Positions 37,876-46,176 of a DNA stretch of 64,000 bases are shown piece by piece. Origin of the DNA: Methylobacterium sp. WSM2598 (GTDB lineage: Bacteria; Pseudomonadota; Alphaproteobacteria; Rhizobiales; Beijerinckiaceae); NCBI RefSeq assembly GCF_000379105.1, contig NZ_KB900609.1:3052274-3116273 (forward strand), given 5' to 3'. Made by a program: the position numbers and the translations under genes. Numbering within the stretch: the first letter of the stretch is position 1; each line of letters begins with the position of its first letter. Under the pieces are notes generated by a model, which was given only the letters and a program-made list of their open reading frames with translations, was not told where the DNA came from and did no database searches.

Positions 37876-38373
37876 GTGGATGCCATCGACCTGAAGATCC
37901 TGGCCCTGCTCCAGCAGGACGCGACGCTCTCGATCGCCCAGATCGGCGAGCGCGTCGGCTTGTCGCAGACGCCCTGCTGGAAGCGCATCCAGCGCCTGGA
38001 GGCGGACGGGGTGATCGATCGCCGCGTGGCGGTGCTCGACCCGGTCAAGCTCGGCCTCGGCCTCACGGTCTTCGTCTCCGTGGAGACGAGCGACCATTCC
38101 CGCGAGTGGCTCGACCGCTTCGCCTCGGCGGTGGCCGCCATGCCGGAGGTGCTCGAATTCTACCGGATGGCAGGGGACGTCGACTACATGCTGCGGGTCG
38201 TGGTGTCGGACATGCAGGCCTACGACGCCTTCTACAAGCGGCTGATCGGCTCGCTGCCGCTCAAGAACGTCACCTCGCGCTTCGCCATGGAGAAGGTGAA
38301 GAGCACGACGGCGCTGCCGCTCCCGACCGCGCCCTTCACGCCCGCGCTGGTCGCCGCGACCGGGGGGAAATAA
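37876..38373 (+). CDS. Lrp/AsnC-family transcription regulator
   Basis: This 165-residue regulator has an N-terminal HTH, IDLKILALLQQDATLSIAQI then GERVGLSQTPCWKRIQRLEA, and a C-terminal RAM effector domain with DVDYMLRVVVSDMQAYDAFY. It starts with GTG (37876), as the family begins MDAIDLKIL. It is divergent from the cysH operon and lies 109 bp before cysJ, so it probably senses a sulfur amino acid or related ligand and controls the cys genes; this role is inferred from position. The family binds DNA as dimers and octamers at AT-rich palindromes. Confidence 0.92.
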   Translation: MDAIDLKILALLQQDATLSIAQIGERVGLSQTPCWKRIQRLEADGVIDRRVAVLDPVKLGLGLTVFVSVETSDHSREWLDRFASAVAAMPEVLEFYRMAGDVDYMLRVVVSDMQAYDAFYKRLIGSLPLKNVTSRFAMEKVKSTTALPLPTAPFTPALVAATGGK

Positions 38374-38422
38374 TTTTCTCCCGCGGTACGGCGCGGCGGT
38401 GAGGTTGATCTCCGGCCGGCCC

Positions 38423-38474
38423 GTTCTCTAAAAAGAACATTCCCATTGACTCGGGGCCGCCCTGGCCACACATG
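38423..38474 (+). promoter_or_regulatory. cysJ: Candidate operator and promoter upstream of cysJ
   Basis: GTTC (38423-38426), 8 bp of AT-rich DNA and GAAC (38435-38438) repeat the GTTC-N8-GAAC arrangement of the cysH operator. A TTGACT (38446-38451) follows, with CACATG 17 bp later as a weak -10. The cysJ ATG is at 38483. Confidence 0.45.
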
Positions 38475-38482
38475 GTGCGGGC

Positions 38483-40252
38483 ATGTCTCGATCCGCCCTT
38501 CTCCCCCGCACGGCCCCGTTCGGCGATGCCGAGCGGGCCCATCTCGACGCCGCCCTGGGGGCGGCGACGCCGCTCCAGCGCGCGTGGCTCACCGGCTTCC
38601 TGGCCGGGCTCGACGCCGCCGCGGGCGCCCCCGCCGAGGCCCCGCAGCCCGCCGCGCCCCCGCGGGCGGCCGAGCCGCTGACGATCCTGTTCGCGAGCGA
38701 GTCGGGGAACTCGGAGAAGCTGGCGGGCGACGTCGCCAAGCTCGCCCGCAAGGCCGGCTTCAAGCCGAAGGTGGTCGATTTCGCCGATCTCGACGTCGCC
38801 GCCCTGCCGCGGGAGAAGCGGGTCGTCCTGATCGCCGCGACCTGGGGCGAGGGCGAGCCGCCCGCGCGCGCCGTGCGGGCCTACAACGAGATCATGGCGG
38901 AGGGCGCGCCGCGCCTCGACGGGGTCGAGTTCGGGGTCCTGGCGCTCGGCGACACCTCCTACGCGGAGTTCTGCGCGGTCGGGAAGCGCCTCGACGCGCG
39001 CTTCGAGGCGCTGGGCGGCCGGCGGGTGCTTCCGCGGGTCGATTGCGACCTCGACTTCGACAAGCCCGCCGCCGGCTGGATCAAGGACGCGCTCAGGGCC
39101 CTGGCCCCGGCCGAACCCGCCGGCAACGTCGTGGCGGTGGATTTCGCCCGCGCGGCGCCCGGGGAGGCGCCGGAGGTCAGCCGCGAGCCGGTCACCGCCG
39201 AGGTGATCGAGCACGTCAACCTGAACTCCTCGCGCTCCGACAAGGAGACGGTCCACCTCGCGCTGGCCTTCGAGGACGGCGCGCCGGCCTACGAGCCGGG
39301 CGATTCCCTCGAACTCTACCCCGAGAACGACCCGGCCCTCGTCGAGGAGATCCTGAGGGCGGCGGGCCTGGAGGGCGACGACGCGCTGCGCCGGGCCCTG
39401 CTCGCGGAGCGCGACATCACCACGCTCTCGGCCGCCACGGTGGAGCGCTTCGTCAAGGCGACGGGCCACGCGGAGGCGCGCCGCCTCCTCGAGGCGAACG
39501 AGGTGCGGGCCTGGATCGAGGGCCGCCACCTGATCGACCTGCTCGAGACCTACCCGGCCAAGCTCTCGGCCGAGGGCCTCGCCGAGATCACCCGGCCGCT
39601 GCCGCCGCGGGCCTACTCGATCGCCTCCTCGCGCAAGGAGGTGGGGGACGAGGCCCACCTGACGATCGCGGCGGTGCGCTACACCAGCCACGGCCGCGCC
39701 CGGACGGGCGTCGCCTCGGTGCACGTCGCCGACCGCATCCGCACCGGCGCCAAGCTGAAGGTGCGCGTGAAGCCCAACAGGCATTTCCGCCTGCCGGCCG
39801 ACCCGGCGACGGACATCATCATGGTGGGGCCGGGCACGGGCGTCGCGCCGTTCCGGGCCTTCGTCCAGGAGCGCCGCGCCACCGCGGCGCCGGGCCGCAA
39901 CTGGCTGTTCTTCGGCGACCGCCGCTTCACCCACGACTTCCTGTACCAGCTCGAATGGCAGGACGCCCTGGAGGACGGCTCGCTCCACCGCATCGACGTC
40001 GCCTTCTCGCGCGACCAGCCCGAGAAGATCTACGTGCAGGACCGGCTCTACGCCCAGCGCCGCGAGGTGGTGGAGTGGCTGGAGAACGGCGCCCACTTCT
40101 ACATCTGCGGCGACGCCAAGGCGATGGCCAAGGACGTGCGGGCCGCCCTGGTGCGGGCCTACGCGGAGGTGAGGGCCCTGTCGCCCGAGGCGGCGGAGGC
40201 GGCCGTGGCCGCCCTGGAGAAGGCCAAGCGCTACCAGCAGGACGTTTACTGA
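38483..40252 (+). CDS. cysJ: Sulfite reductase flavoprotein (CysJ-like diflavin reductase)
   Basis: This 589-residue diflavin reductase has a flavodoxin domain (LTILFASESGNSEKLAGDVA near residue 68; ATWGEGEPPARAV; LALGDTSYAEFCAVGKRLD). An FAD-binding domain follows (PRAYSIASSRKEVGDEAHLT) and then an NADPH domain (MVGPGTGVAPFRAFVQE, ICGDAKAMAKDV). It moves electrons from NADPH through FAD and FMN to the hemoprotein CysI encoded next. The N-terminal ~65 residues include a helical TPLQRAWLTGFLAGLDAA segment common to CysJ. It ends with the aromatic residue typical of the family (DVY). The ATG at 38483 begins the conserved lead. Confidence 0.94.
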   Translation: MSRSALLPRTAPFGDAERAHLDAALGAATPLQRAWLTGFLAGLDAAAGAPAEAPQPAAPPRAAEPLTILFASESGNSEKLAGDVAKLARKAGFKPKVVDFADLDVAALPREKRVVLIAATWGEGEPPARAVRAYNEIMAEGAPRLDGVEFGVLALGDTSYAEFCAVGKRLDARFEALGGRRVLPRVDCDLDFDKPAAGWIKDALRALAPAEPAGNVVAVDFARAAPGEAPEVSREPVTAEVIEHVNLNSSRSDKETVHLALAFEDGAPAYEPGDSLELYPENDPALVEEILRAAGLEGDDALRRALLAERDITTLSAATVERFVKATGHAEARRLLEANEVRAWIEGRHLIDLLETYPAKLSAEGLAEITRPLPPRAYSIASSRKEVGDEAHLTIAAVRYTSHGRARTGVASVHVADRIRTGAKLKVRVKPNRHFRLPADPATDIIMVGPGTGVAPFRAFVQERRATAAPGRNWLFFGDRRFTHDFLYQLEWQDALEDGSLHRIDVAFSRDQPEKIYVQDRLYAQRREVVEWLENGAHFYICGDAKAMAKDVRAALVRAYAEVRALSPEAAEAAVAALEKAKRYQQDVY

Positions 40253-40257
40253 TGCGG

Positions 40258-40372
40258 ACGGCCCGGGATGCCGCCGCATCGGGCCGTTGAGCCTCTCGAA
40301 GGGTCGACACGAGCCGGCCGCTCGACGACAAATGGCTCGGCGACCATTCGAGAACGGACCCGGCGGTCATGA
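40258..40372 (-). repeat. Family B intergenic repeat, copy B1
   Basis: On the minus strand it starts with GACCGCCGGGTCCGTTCTCG (40369-40350), contains GTGTCGAC, and ends in a hairpin with arms ACGGCCCG (40287-40280) and CGGGCCGT (40265-40258). The hairpin lies 5 bp after the cysJ stop. It is clearly related to copies at 48184 and 57061. Confidence 0.75.
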
Positions 40373-40468
40373 GACGTGACCGCTGGCACGACACCCTGTT
40401 TCCCACGACGATCGCGGCATCCCCTCTCCCGCCCGAGAGGGGTTTCGCGTCTGGCACGGATCGCCGCC

Positions 40469-42277
40469 ATGGACGACACCAAGACCGCCTCCCCCGCCCC
40501 CGCGCGGGCCTACGAGACGCCGCCGGCCGAGCGGCCGATCACCGACGCGGAGGCGGCCCGCGCCGCCGCCCTGTCGGCGAACGAGCACATCAAGATCGCG
40601 AGCGGCTACCTCCGCGGCACCCTGGCGGACGGGCTCCTCAAGCACGCGACCGGCGCCATCTCGGAGGATGACGGTCAGCTCGTGAAGTTCCACGGCATGT
40701 ACCTGCAGGACGACCGCGACCTGCGGCCCGAGCGGACCAGGAAGAAGCTGGAGAAGGCCTACTCCTTCATGATCCGCCTGCGCATCGCGGGCGGGGTGGT
40801 GTCGCCCAGGCAGTGGCTCGCCCTCGACGACATTGCCCGCACCTACGCCAACGGCACCCTGCGGGCGACGACGCGCCAGACCTTCCAGTACCACGGCGTG
40901 ATCAAGTCGAACCTGAAGCGCACCCTGCAGGCGATCGACGCGGTGCTGCTCGACACGATCGCGGCCTGCGGCGACGTCAACCGCAACGTGATGGCGGCCA
41001 CGAACCCGGCCCAGACCGGCGCCCACGCGGCCGCCTACCGGCTCGCCAAGGACATCTCCGACTCGCTCCTGCCCAAGACCAACGCCTGGCGCGAGATCTG
41101 GCTCGACGGCGAGCGCGTGGCGGGCGGCGAGGACGAGGCGGCGGAGCCGGTCTACGGCCGGACCTACCTGCCGCGGAAGTTCAAGACCGTGGTGGCGGTG
41201 CCGCCCTCCAACGAGGTCGACGTGTTCGCCCACGACCTCGGCTTCATCGCCATCCTGGACAAGAAGAACGCGCTCAAGGGCTGGAACGTGACGGTGGGCG
41301 GCGGCATGGGCATGACCCACGGCGAGCCCGACACCTTCCCGCGCACCGCCGACCTGCTGGGCTTCTGCGAGCCCGCCGACGCCCTCAAGGTGGCCGAGGC
41401 GGTCATGACCGTCCAGCGCGACTGGGGCAACCGCAAGTCCCGCAAGAACGCCCGCCTCAAGTACACGATCGAGCGCTACGGCCTCGCGGCCTTCCGGGCC
41501 GAGGTCGAGCGGCGGGTCGGCAAGCCCCTGCGGGAGCCGAAGCCGTTCCAGTTCACCGGCAACGGCGACCGCTACGGCTGGGTCGAGGGCGAGGACGGGC
41601 GCCACCACCTCACCCTCTACGTGCCGTCCGGCCGCATCAGGGACGTCGAGGGCGGGCCGCGCTACCTCTCGGGCCTGCGCCGCATCGCGGAGATCCACGA
41701 GGGCGATTTCCGGCTCACCGGCAACCAGAACGTCATCGTGGCGAACGTGCCGGCGGGGGCGCGCGCCGAGATCGACCGGCTGGTCGCGGAATACGGCCTC
41801 ACCATCGGGGCGGGCGCCCTGCGCCGCAACAGCCTCGCCTGCGTGGCGCTGCCGACCTGCGGGCTCGCCCTCGCCGAGAGCGAGCGCTTCATGCCGGACC
41901 TGCTCACCCGCCTGGAGGAGCGCCTCGCGGCGCACGGCCTCCGGCACGAGGACATCACCGTCCGGATGACCGGCTGCCCGAACGGCTGCGCGCGGCCCTT
42001 CATCGCCGAGATCGGCTTCGTCGGCCGCGGCCCCGAGCGCTACAACGTCTATCTCGGGGCGGCCTTCGACGGCTCGCGCCTGTCCAAGCTCTACGCCGAC
42101 GACGTGGCGGCGGCGGACATCCCGGCCCTGCTCGACCCGCTCTTCGCGGCCTACGCGCGGGAGCGCATCCCGGGCGAGCGCTTCGGCGACTTCGTGATCC
42201 GCGCCGGCTACGTCGCGAGGACGGTCAACGGCCCGGATTTCCACGACCGGACCGGGCCGCTCCGGGCGGTGGCCTGA
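40469..42277 (+). CDS. cysI: Assimilatory sulfite reductase hemoprotein (CysI/nitrite-sulfite reductase family)
   Basis: This 602-residue siroheme protein has the four cluster cysteines in ACVALPTCGLALAES and TGCPNGCARPF, and siroheme-contact regions such as TTRQTFQYHGVIKSNLKRTL. It carries out the six-electron reduction of sulfite to sulfide with electrons from CysJ. Length and motif spacing fit CysI rather than the plant-type nitrite reductase. The ATG at 40469 is chosen; the upstream in-frame ATG at 40376 lies inside repeat B1 sequence. The 216-bp gap from cysJ holds that repeat. Confidence 0.95.
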   Translation: MDDTKTASPAPARAYETPPAERPITDAEAARAAALSANEHIKIASGYLRGTLADGLLKHATGAISEDDGQLVKFHGMYLQDDRDLRPERTRKKLEKAYSFMIRLRIAGGVVSPRQWLALDDIARTYANGTLRATTRQTFQYHGVIKSNLKRTLQAIDAVLLDTIAACGDVNRNVMAATNPAQTGAHAAAYRLAKDISDSLLPKTNAWREIWLDGERVAGGEDEAAEPVYGRTYLPRKFKTVVAVPPSNEVDVFAHDLGFIAILDKKNALKGWNVTVGGGMGMTHGEPDTFPRTADLLGFCEPADALKVAEAVMTVQRDWGNRKSRKNARLKYTIERYGLAAFRAEVERRVGKPLREPKPFQFTGNGDRYGWVEGEDGRHHLTLYVPSGRIRDVEGGPRYLSGLRRIAEIHEGDFRLTGNQNVIVANVPAGARAEIDRLVAEYGLTIGAGALRRNSLACVALPTCGLALAESERFMPDLLTRLEERLAAHGLRHEDITVRMTGCPNGCARPFIAEIGFVGRGPERYNVYLGAAFDGSRLSKLYADDVAAADIPALLDPLFAAYARERIPGERFGDFVIRAGYVARTVNGPDFHDRTGPLRAVA

Positions 42278-42333
42278 GCCGCGCTCGCCGAGGCGGTCAC
42301 CGGCGCGCTGGGCGAGGCTGCGGAACCGCGAAT

Positions 42334-42367
42334 CCGAGGGGAATGGTCCTGGGCCATTCCGCCTCGG
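42334..42367. terminator. Bidirectional hairpin between cysI and the aminotransferase gene
   Basis: CCGAGG plus GGAATGG (42334-42346) pair with CCATTCC and CCTCGG (42354-42367, one bulged G) around a 7-nt loop. The hairpin lies between convergent stops. No T-run follows. Confidence 0.6.
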
Positions 42368-42382
42368 AAGGCGCTCCGCGGC

Positions 42383-43249
42383 CTATCCGCCGTGGGCGTA
42401 GGCCCAGTAGAGGTCCCGCGCCCGCTGGTAGATCGGGCCGGGCTCCAATTCCCGCCCGTCGATCCCCGTCACCGGCATTACCTTCGAGAAGTTGCCGGTC
42501 GAGAAGATCTCGTCCGCCGCGGCGAAATCCGCGTAGGTGAGGGTGGTCTCGGCCACCGTCACGCCGGCCTCGCGCAGCAGGCCGATGACGCGGTTGCGGG
42601 TGACGCCCGCCAGGTAGCTGCCGTTCGCCGCCGGCGTGGCGACGACGCCGTCCCGCACCAGGAAGGCGTTGGCATTGGCGAATTCCGCGATGTTGCCGAG
42701 CGCGTCGCGCACCAGGCAATTGCCGAAGCCGCGGCTCTGGGCCTCCGCCAGCGCCCGCGCCCCGTTCGGGTAGAGGCAGCCGGCCTTGGCCTCGACCGGC
42801 GCCGTCTCGGCGGTCGGCCGGCGGAAGGGCGAGAGCGTCACCGACAGCCGCCCCGGCACCGGCATCGGCGCCTCGTAGAGGCACAGGCACCAGTTGGTGG
42901 ATTCCGGATCGAAGCGCACGCCGCCCGCGAAGCCGCTCTCCGCCCAGTACATCGGCCGGATGTAGAGGGGCGTGCGCGCGTCGAACCGGGCCAAGCCCTC
43001 GCGCACCAGGTCGCGCCAGGTCTCGACGGCGACGACCGGCTTCAGGCCCATGGCGGTCGCGGAGCGGTTGACCCGGGCGAGGTGCAGGTCGAGGTCGGGG
43101 GTCACCCCCTCGAAGGAGCGGGCGCCGTCGAACACGGTGGAGCCGAGCCACGCGCCGTGCGTGCGCGGGCCCATCATCCGGACATTGCCCGGATGCCACT
43201 GATCCTCGAAGAAGGTCCAGGTTGTCTCGGACAAAGTCGTCTCCGTCAT
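42383..43249 (-). CDS. Branched-chain amino acid aminotransferase-type (class IV, PLP)
   Basis: This 288-residue fold-type IV aminotransferase has the catalytic Lys in VEAKAGCLYPN and the PLP-binding Glu in IAEFANANAFLV, with GVTRNRVIGLLREAGV and EIFSTGNFSKVMPV typical of BCAT/IlvE-like enzymes. It would interconvert branched-chain amino acids and keto acids with 2-oxoglutarate, though D-amino acid or aminodeoxychorismate activity cannot be excluded. The N-terminus TTWTFFEDQWHPGNVRMMGP is typical of an alphaproteobacterial BCAT subgroup. It is convergent with cysI. Confidence 0.9.
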   Translation of the reverse strand: MTETTLSETTWTFFEDQWHPGNVRMMGPRTHGAWLGSTVFDGARSFEGVTPDLDLHLARVNRSATAMGLKPVVAVETWRDLVREGLARFDARTPLYIRPMYWAESGFAGGVRFDPESTNWCLCLYEAPMPVPGRLSVTLSPFRRPTAETAPVEAKAGCLYPNGARALAEAQSRGFGNCLVRDALGNIAEFANANAFLVRDGVVATPAANGSYLAGVTRNRVIGLLREAGVTVAETTLTYADFAAADEIFSTGNFSKVMPVTGIDGRELEPGPIYQRARDLYWAYAHGG

Positions 43250-43348
43250 CGGCGCCCCGCGGCGCGTGGTGCGAGCCCGCCATCAGACCCGCGCAGGACG
43301 GGGCGGTCCAGACCGGCCCGCGCGCCGCCGCGGCATGGCTCCGTTGCG

Positions 43349-43798
43349 TCAGGCGCCGATCGAGACCGGGGCCGGGATCCCGCCGCCGGTGAGCTTGCGC
43401 TTCAGGAAGGCCGCCCCCCTGATCGCGACCCCGACCAGCTTCGGCTGCACCCGGCGGCAGAAGGCCACCTTCTTGACGTAGGAATCCACCTGCCAGTGCG
43501 CGATCGCCCCCTTGGGCAGGAACAGCACGTCGCCCGCGACGTAGCGCCGGGGCGGGTTGTCGGCGTCGCCGATGATGGCGGAGCCTTCGAGGAAGTAGAG
43601 CGTCTCGTCGATATCGTAGTGCCAGACGAACTCGCCCGCCGTGCAGTCCCAGAGCAGGGTGCTCGCCATGCCGTCCGCGCTGCGCGACAGGAGGGCGTTG
43701 CGGGCTTCCGGCGTTCCCGACCGGACCCAGTGGGGATTGATCGGGGCGGACTTGAGCGCGACTTCGGTGGGGCAGTAGACGATCGGCGGCAGCGACAT
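43349..43798 (-). CDS. Cupin-domain protein
   Basis: This 149-residue single-domain cupin shows the barrel motifs: DCTAGEFVWHYDIDETLYFL then EGSAII, and YVAGDVLFLPKGAIAHWQVD. Residues H, D, E and a late H/W could form a metal site. Proteins of this type (RmlC-like cupins of the ethanolamine/DUF861 style) have varied or unknown functions. The ATG at 43798 follows GAGGTTCAAGATC. Its upstream region shares a sequence motif with the cysH promoter, which hints at common control. Confidence 0.82.
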   Translation of the reverse strand: MSLPPIVYCPTEVALKSAPINPHWVRSGTPEARNALLSRSADGMASTLLWDCTAGEFVWHYDIDETLYFLEGSAIIGDADNPPRRYVAGDVLFLPKGAIAHWQVDSYVKKVAFCRRVQPKLVGVAIRGAAFLKRKLTGGGIPAPVSIGA

Positions 43799-43889
43799 GA
43801 TCTTGAACCTCCTCTGCGGTTCCGGGCGCTTTCCGGCGTTGCGCGCAGGGCGGGCGCTCTCCGGGGAAGAGGCCGGCCCGCGATGCACC

Positions 43890-43916
43890 GTTCGGTTCCT
43901 TCGACACCGAACAGTG
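43890..43916 (-). promoter_or_regulatory. Motif shared with the cysH promoter, upstream of the cupin gene
   Basis: The plus-strand 11-mer ACCGAACAGTG (43906-43916) also occurs at 37702-37712 in the cysH operator. Here it is preceded by GTTCGG (43890-43895), forming an inverted repeat with CCGAAC. It lies 92-118 bp upstream of the cupin start codon. Confidence 0.45.
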
Positions 43917-44065
43917 ACATGACGCCGTTGAAGAACCCTGAATCCGATCCGCGGAAAATGCCGGATCGCCGCCATTGTTTCTAAGGAATGTCTGGCCGCA
44001 ATCTCGCCCTCCACTTTCTCCGAGGACAATGAGGAGGTGGGCGACACTTCGGAGGATTAAGATTA

Positions 44066-45007
44066 ATGGCGCTCGATCCGCGGCTTCGCCGCTATCTCGA
44101 GGTGATCGCCTTCGTGGGGGGGCGGGCGACGACGCTCGAAGGCCGGCGCGCGAGCCTGGAGGGGCTCGGCCGGCTGGCCGGGGCGCCGGTCCCGGTCGCC
44201 GCGGTCGAGGATCTCGACCTCGCCGGCCCGGCCGGGTCCCTGGCCGCCCGGCTCTATCGGCCCGTGGAGGCGACCGGGGCGGTCCTGCTCTACTTCCACG
44301 GCGGCGGCTTCGTCGGCGGCAGCCTCGATGCCCATGACGGGATCGCCCGGCGCCTCGCGGCGGCGAGCGGCTGCGCCCTCCTCGCCACCACCTACCGGCT
44401 CGCGCCCGAGCATCCGTTCCCGGCGGCCTGCGAGGATGCGCTCGCGGCGCTCGCGGCGCTGCCCGGCCTCGCGGCGGCCCGCGGCCTCGACGCGACGCGC
44501 CTCGCGGTCGGGGGGGATTCGGCCGGGGCCAACCTCGCGGCGGGCCTGTGCCAGGCGGCGCGCGCGGGCGGGCCCGCCATCGCCCTGCAGCTCCTGCTCT
44601 GCCCCGTCCTGGACGCGGCCGGGGAGGGGGAATCCTACCGCCTCTACGGGGAGGGCCACGGTCTCGACCGGGCGACGCTGGCGCACGACATCGCCGCCTA
44701 CGCGGCGGGCGCCGATCCGGCCGATCCGCGCCTCTCGCCCCTGCGGGCCCCGTCCCTGGCCGGGCTGCCGCCGGCGCACATCCACACGGCGGAATGCGAC
44801 ATGGTCCGGGACGACGGCGCCGCCTACGCGGCCCGCCTCGCGCGGGCGGGCATCCCCGTGCGGCACACCTGCCACCCCGGCATGATCCACCACTTCTACG
44901 GGATGGCCGGCATCCTGCCGGAGGCGGGCCGCGCCCTCGACGCGATCGGCGCCGCCCTGCGCGCGGCCCTCGCCGAGGGCGGACCGGCGCGGGCGCCGGC
45001 TCCCTGA
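44066..45007 (+). CDS. HSL-family alpha/beta hydrolase (esterase/lipase)
   Basis: This 313-residue hydrolase shows the hormone-sensitive-lipase-family signature: oxyanion motif YFHGGGFVGGSLDAHDG, nucleophile motif GGDSAGANLAAG, and catalytic Asp (AECDMVRDDG) and His (MIHHFYGM). No signal peptide is visible, so it is cytoplasmic. Substrate is unknown; the family hydrolyses short-chain esters. It diverges from the cupin gene across a 267-bp gap. The ATG at 44066 follows GGAGGATTAAGATTA, a strong ribosome-binding sequence. Confidence 0.93.
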   Translation: MALDPRLRRYLEVIAFVGGRATTLEGRRASLEGLGRLAGAPVPVAAVEDLDLAGPAGSLAARLYRPVEATGAVLLYFHGGGFVGGSLDAHDGIARRLAAASGCALLATTYRLAPEHPFPAACEDALAALAALPGLAAARGLDATRLAVGGDSAGANLAAGLCQAARAGGPAIALQLLLCPVLDAAGEGESYRLYGEGHGLDRATLAHDIAAYAAGADPADPRLSPLRAPSLAGLPPAHIHTAECDMVRDDGAAYAARLARAGIPVRHTCHPGMIHHFYGMAGILPEAGRALDAIGAALRAALAEGGPARAPAP

Positions 45008-45050
45008 GCCCATCGGCGCCCCGGCCCGGTCGATCGGTCCCGGATCGCTG

Positions 45051-45074
45051 GCGCCGAGCCTTGAGGCTCGGCGC
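45051..45074. terminator. 10-bp hairpin between convergent esterase and mucR genes
   Basis: GCGCCGAGCC (45051-45060), loop TTGA and GGCTCGGCGC (45065-45074) form a perfect stem. It lies 44 bp after the esterase stop and about 80 bp from the mucR stop; no clear U-tract. Confidence 0.65.
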
Positions 45075-45155
45075 ACGCGGCATCGTCCGCCGATCCGCCG
45101 CGAATCCGGGCCGCTCCGGGCCGGAACCGGACGGGGCCGGCCGCGACGGCCGGGT

Positions 45156-45632
45156 TCAGGCCTTCCGGCGGCGGCGCGCCGCCGAGGTCACGACCGAGTC
45201 CGGCGCGGCGCGCAGGGCGGCCGCCGGGCGGCGCTTGAGGCCGAGGCCGATGCTCTTGGCCAGTTCGGAGCGCTGCGCCGCGTAGTTCGCCGCCACCATC
45301 GGGTAGTCCGGCGGCAGGTTCCACTTGCGGCGGTACTGCTCGGGCGTCAGGCCGCGCGTCGCGAGGTGACGCTTCAGCGACTTGTACTGCCGGCCGTCCT
45401 CCAGGCTGATGATGTAGTCCGGCGTGACCGACTTGCGGATGGAGACGGGCGGCACGAGCTTCTCGGGCTCGGCGGCCACGCCGTGGCGCAGACCGCGCAG
45501 GGCCGCGTGCACGGAACTCAGGAGTTCCGGCAGCGCCGTGGGCGGCACCGCGTTGCGCGTCACGTAGGCCGAGACGATGTCGCTCGCGAGCGCGACGTCG
45601 TTCCCGCCATCTCCAGTCTTCTCCGCCGTCAT
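45156..45632 (-). CDS. MucR/Ros-family regulator lacking most zinc ligands
   Basis: This 158-residue protein belongs to the Ros/MucR family that regulates exopolysaccharide, motility and virulence genes in alphaproteobacteria. Family stretches are LASDIVSAYVTRNAV, LPELLSSVHAALRGL and SLEDGRQYKSLKRHL followed by GLTPEQYRRKWNLPPDYPMV. In most members a Cys starts this finger (xCLEDGK) and a second His follows; here Ser replaces the Cys and RGL replaces the second His area, so only one ligand-like His remains. Zinc-less Ros homologues that still fold and bind DNA are known from Mesorhizobium. The C-terminal tail is unusually basic (ARRRRKA). Confidence 0.9.
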   Translation of the reverse strand: MTAEKTGDGGNDVALASDIVSAYVTRNAVPPTALPELLSSVHAALRGLRHGVAAEPEKLVPPVSIRKSVTPDYIISLEDGRQYKSLKRHLATRGLTPEQYRRKWNLPPDYPMVAANYAAQRSELAKSIGLGLKRRPAAALRAAPDSVVTSAARRRRKA

Positions 45633-45807
45633 CAGGCTGTCCTCTGCTCGTTCGTCCCGGCGCCGACCCGCGGCGCCTCATACCTTCGACCTAGTCCGAC
45701 CCGCGAAGGCCCGGCTGCGGCCGAAGCCGATCGGATTAGTTCAAGGTCAGTCACCCAAATGGGTGATGACGGAGACATGTCAATCGCCTCTGCTGGCAAC
45801 GTGGTGA

Positions 45808-46047
45808 ATGGAGGCAGATTTGAGCGATTTCGGTCCCGTGCCGCCCTGGGCCCGTCGGCGGATGCAGCGCGTTCACGAGCGCAATCCCAAGGGCAAGATC
45901 GCCCGCTGGATCGCATTCGCGGGGCCCCAGCGGACGCAACATCTGTCGGAGGGGCGCGAATCCGGCGGTTCGGCCCTTCAGGCGAGCAACGTCATCGCGT
46001 TCGCGACCCGCGTGACCGATGCCGGCACCAGCAACGCTGCGGCATGA
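45808..46047 (+). CDS. Small hypothetical protein
   Basis: This 79-residue ORF reads MEADLSDFGPVPPWARRRMQ then RVHERNPKGKIARWIAFAG. It is divergent from the mucR-type gene, in a less GC-rich region (about 45730-45830) that could hold both promoters. The N-terminal half has a balanced composition and tryptophans, suggesting a real protein; the C-terminal half is low in recognisable pattern. No family is recognised. It is followed 40 bp later by a strong hairpin, as expected for a short transcript. Confidence 0.55.
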   Translation: MEADLSDFGPVPPWARRRMQRVHERNPKGKIARWIAFAGPQRTQHLSEGRESGGSALQASNVIAFATRVTDAGTSNAAA

Positions 46048-46087
46048 GCCCGCGCCGCGCGGGGCAGGAAGGTCCGCTTCACGCGAA

Positions 46088-46120
46088 GAGGCGGGCCGGC
46101 GCCCCGCGCCGGCCCGCCTC
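46088..46120. terminator. 15-bp stem hairpin between convergent small genes
   Basis: Arms 46088-46102 (GAGGCGGGCCGGCGC) and 46106-46120 are perfectly complementary with a 3-nt CCC loop. It lies 40 bp after the rightward small ORF. A GGGAGGAGTCTCT direct repeat follows near 46142 and 46154. Confidence 0.75.
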
Positions 46121-46176
46121 GGGCATGATCCGGGTCCTCGTGGGAGGAGTCTCTCGGGGAGGAGTCTCTTGGAAGG

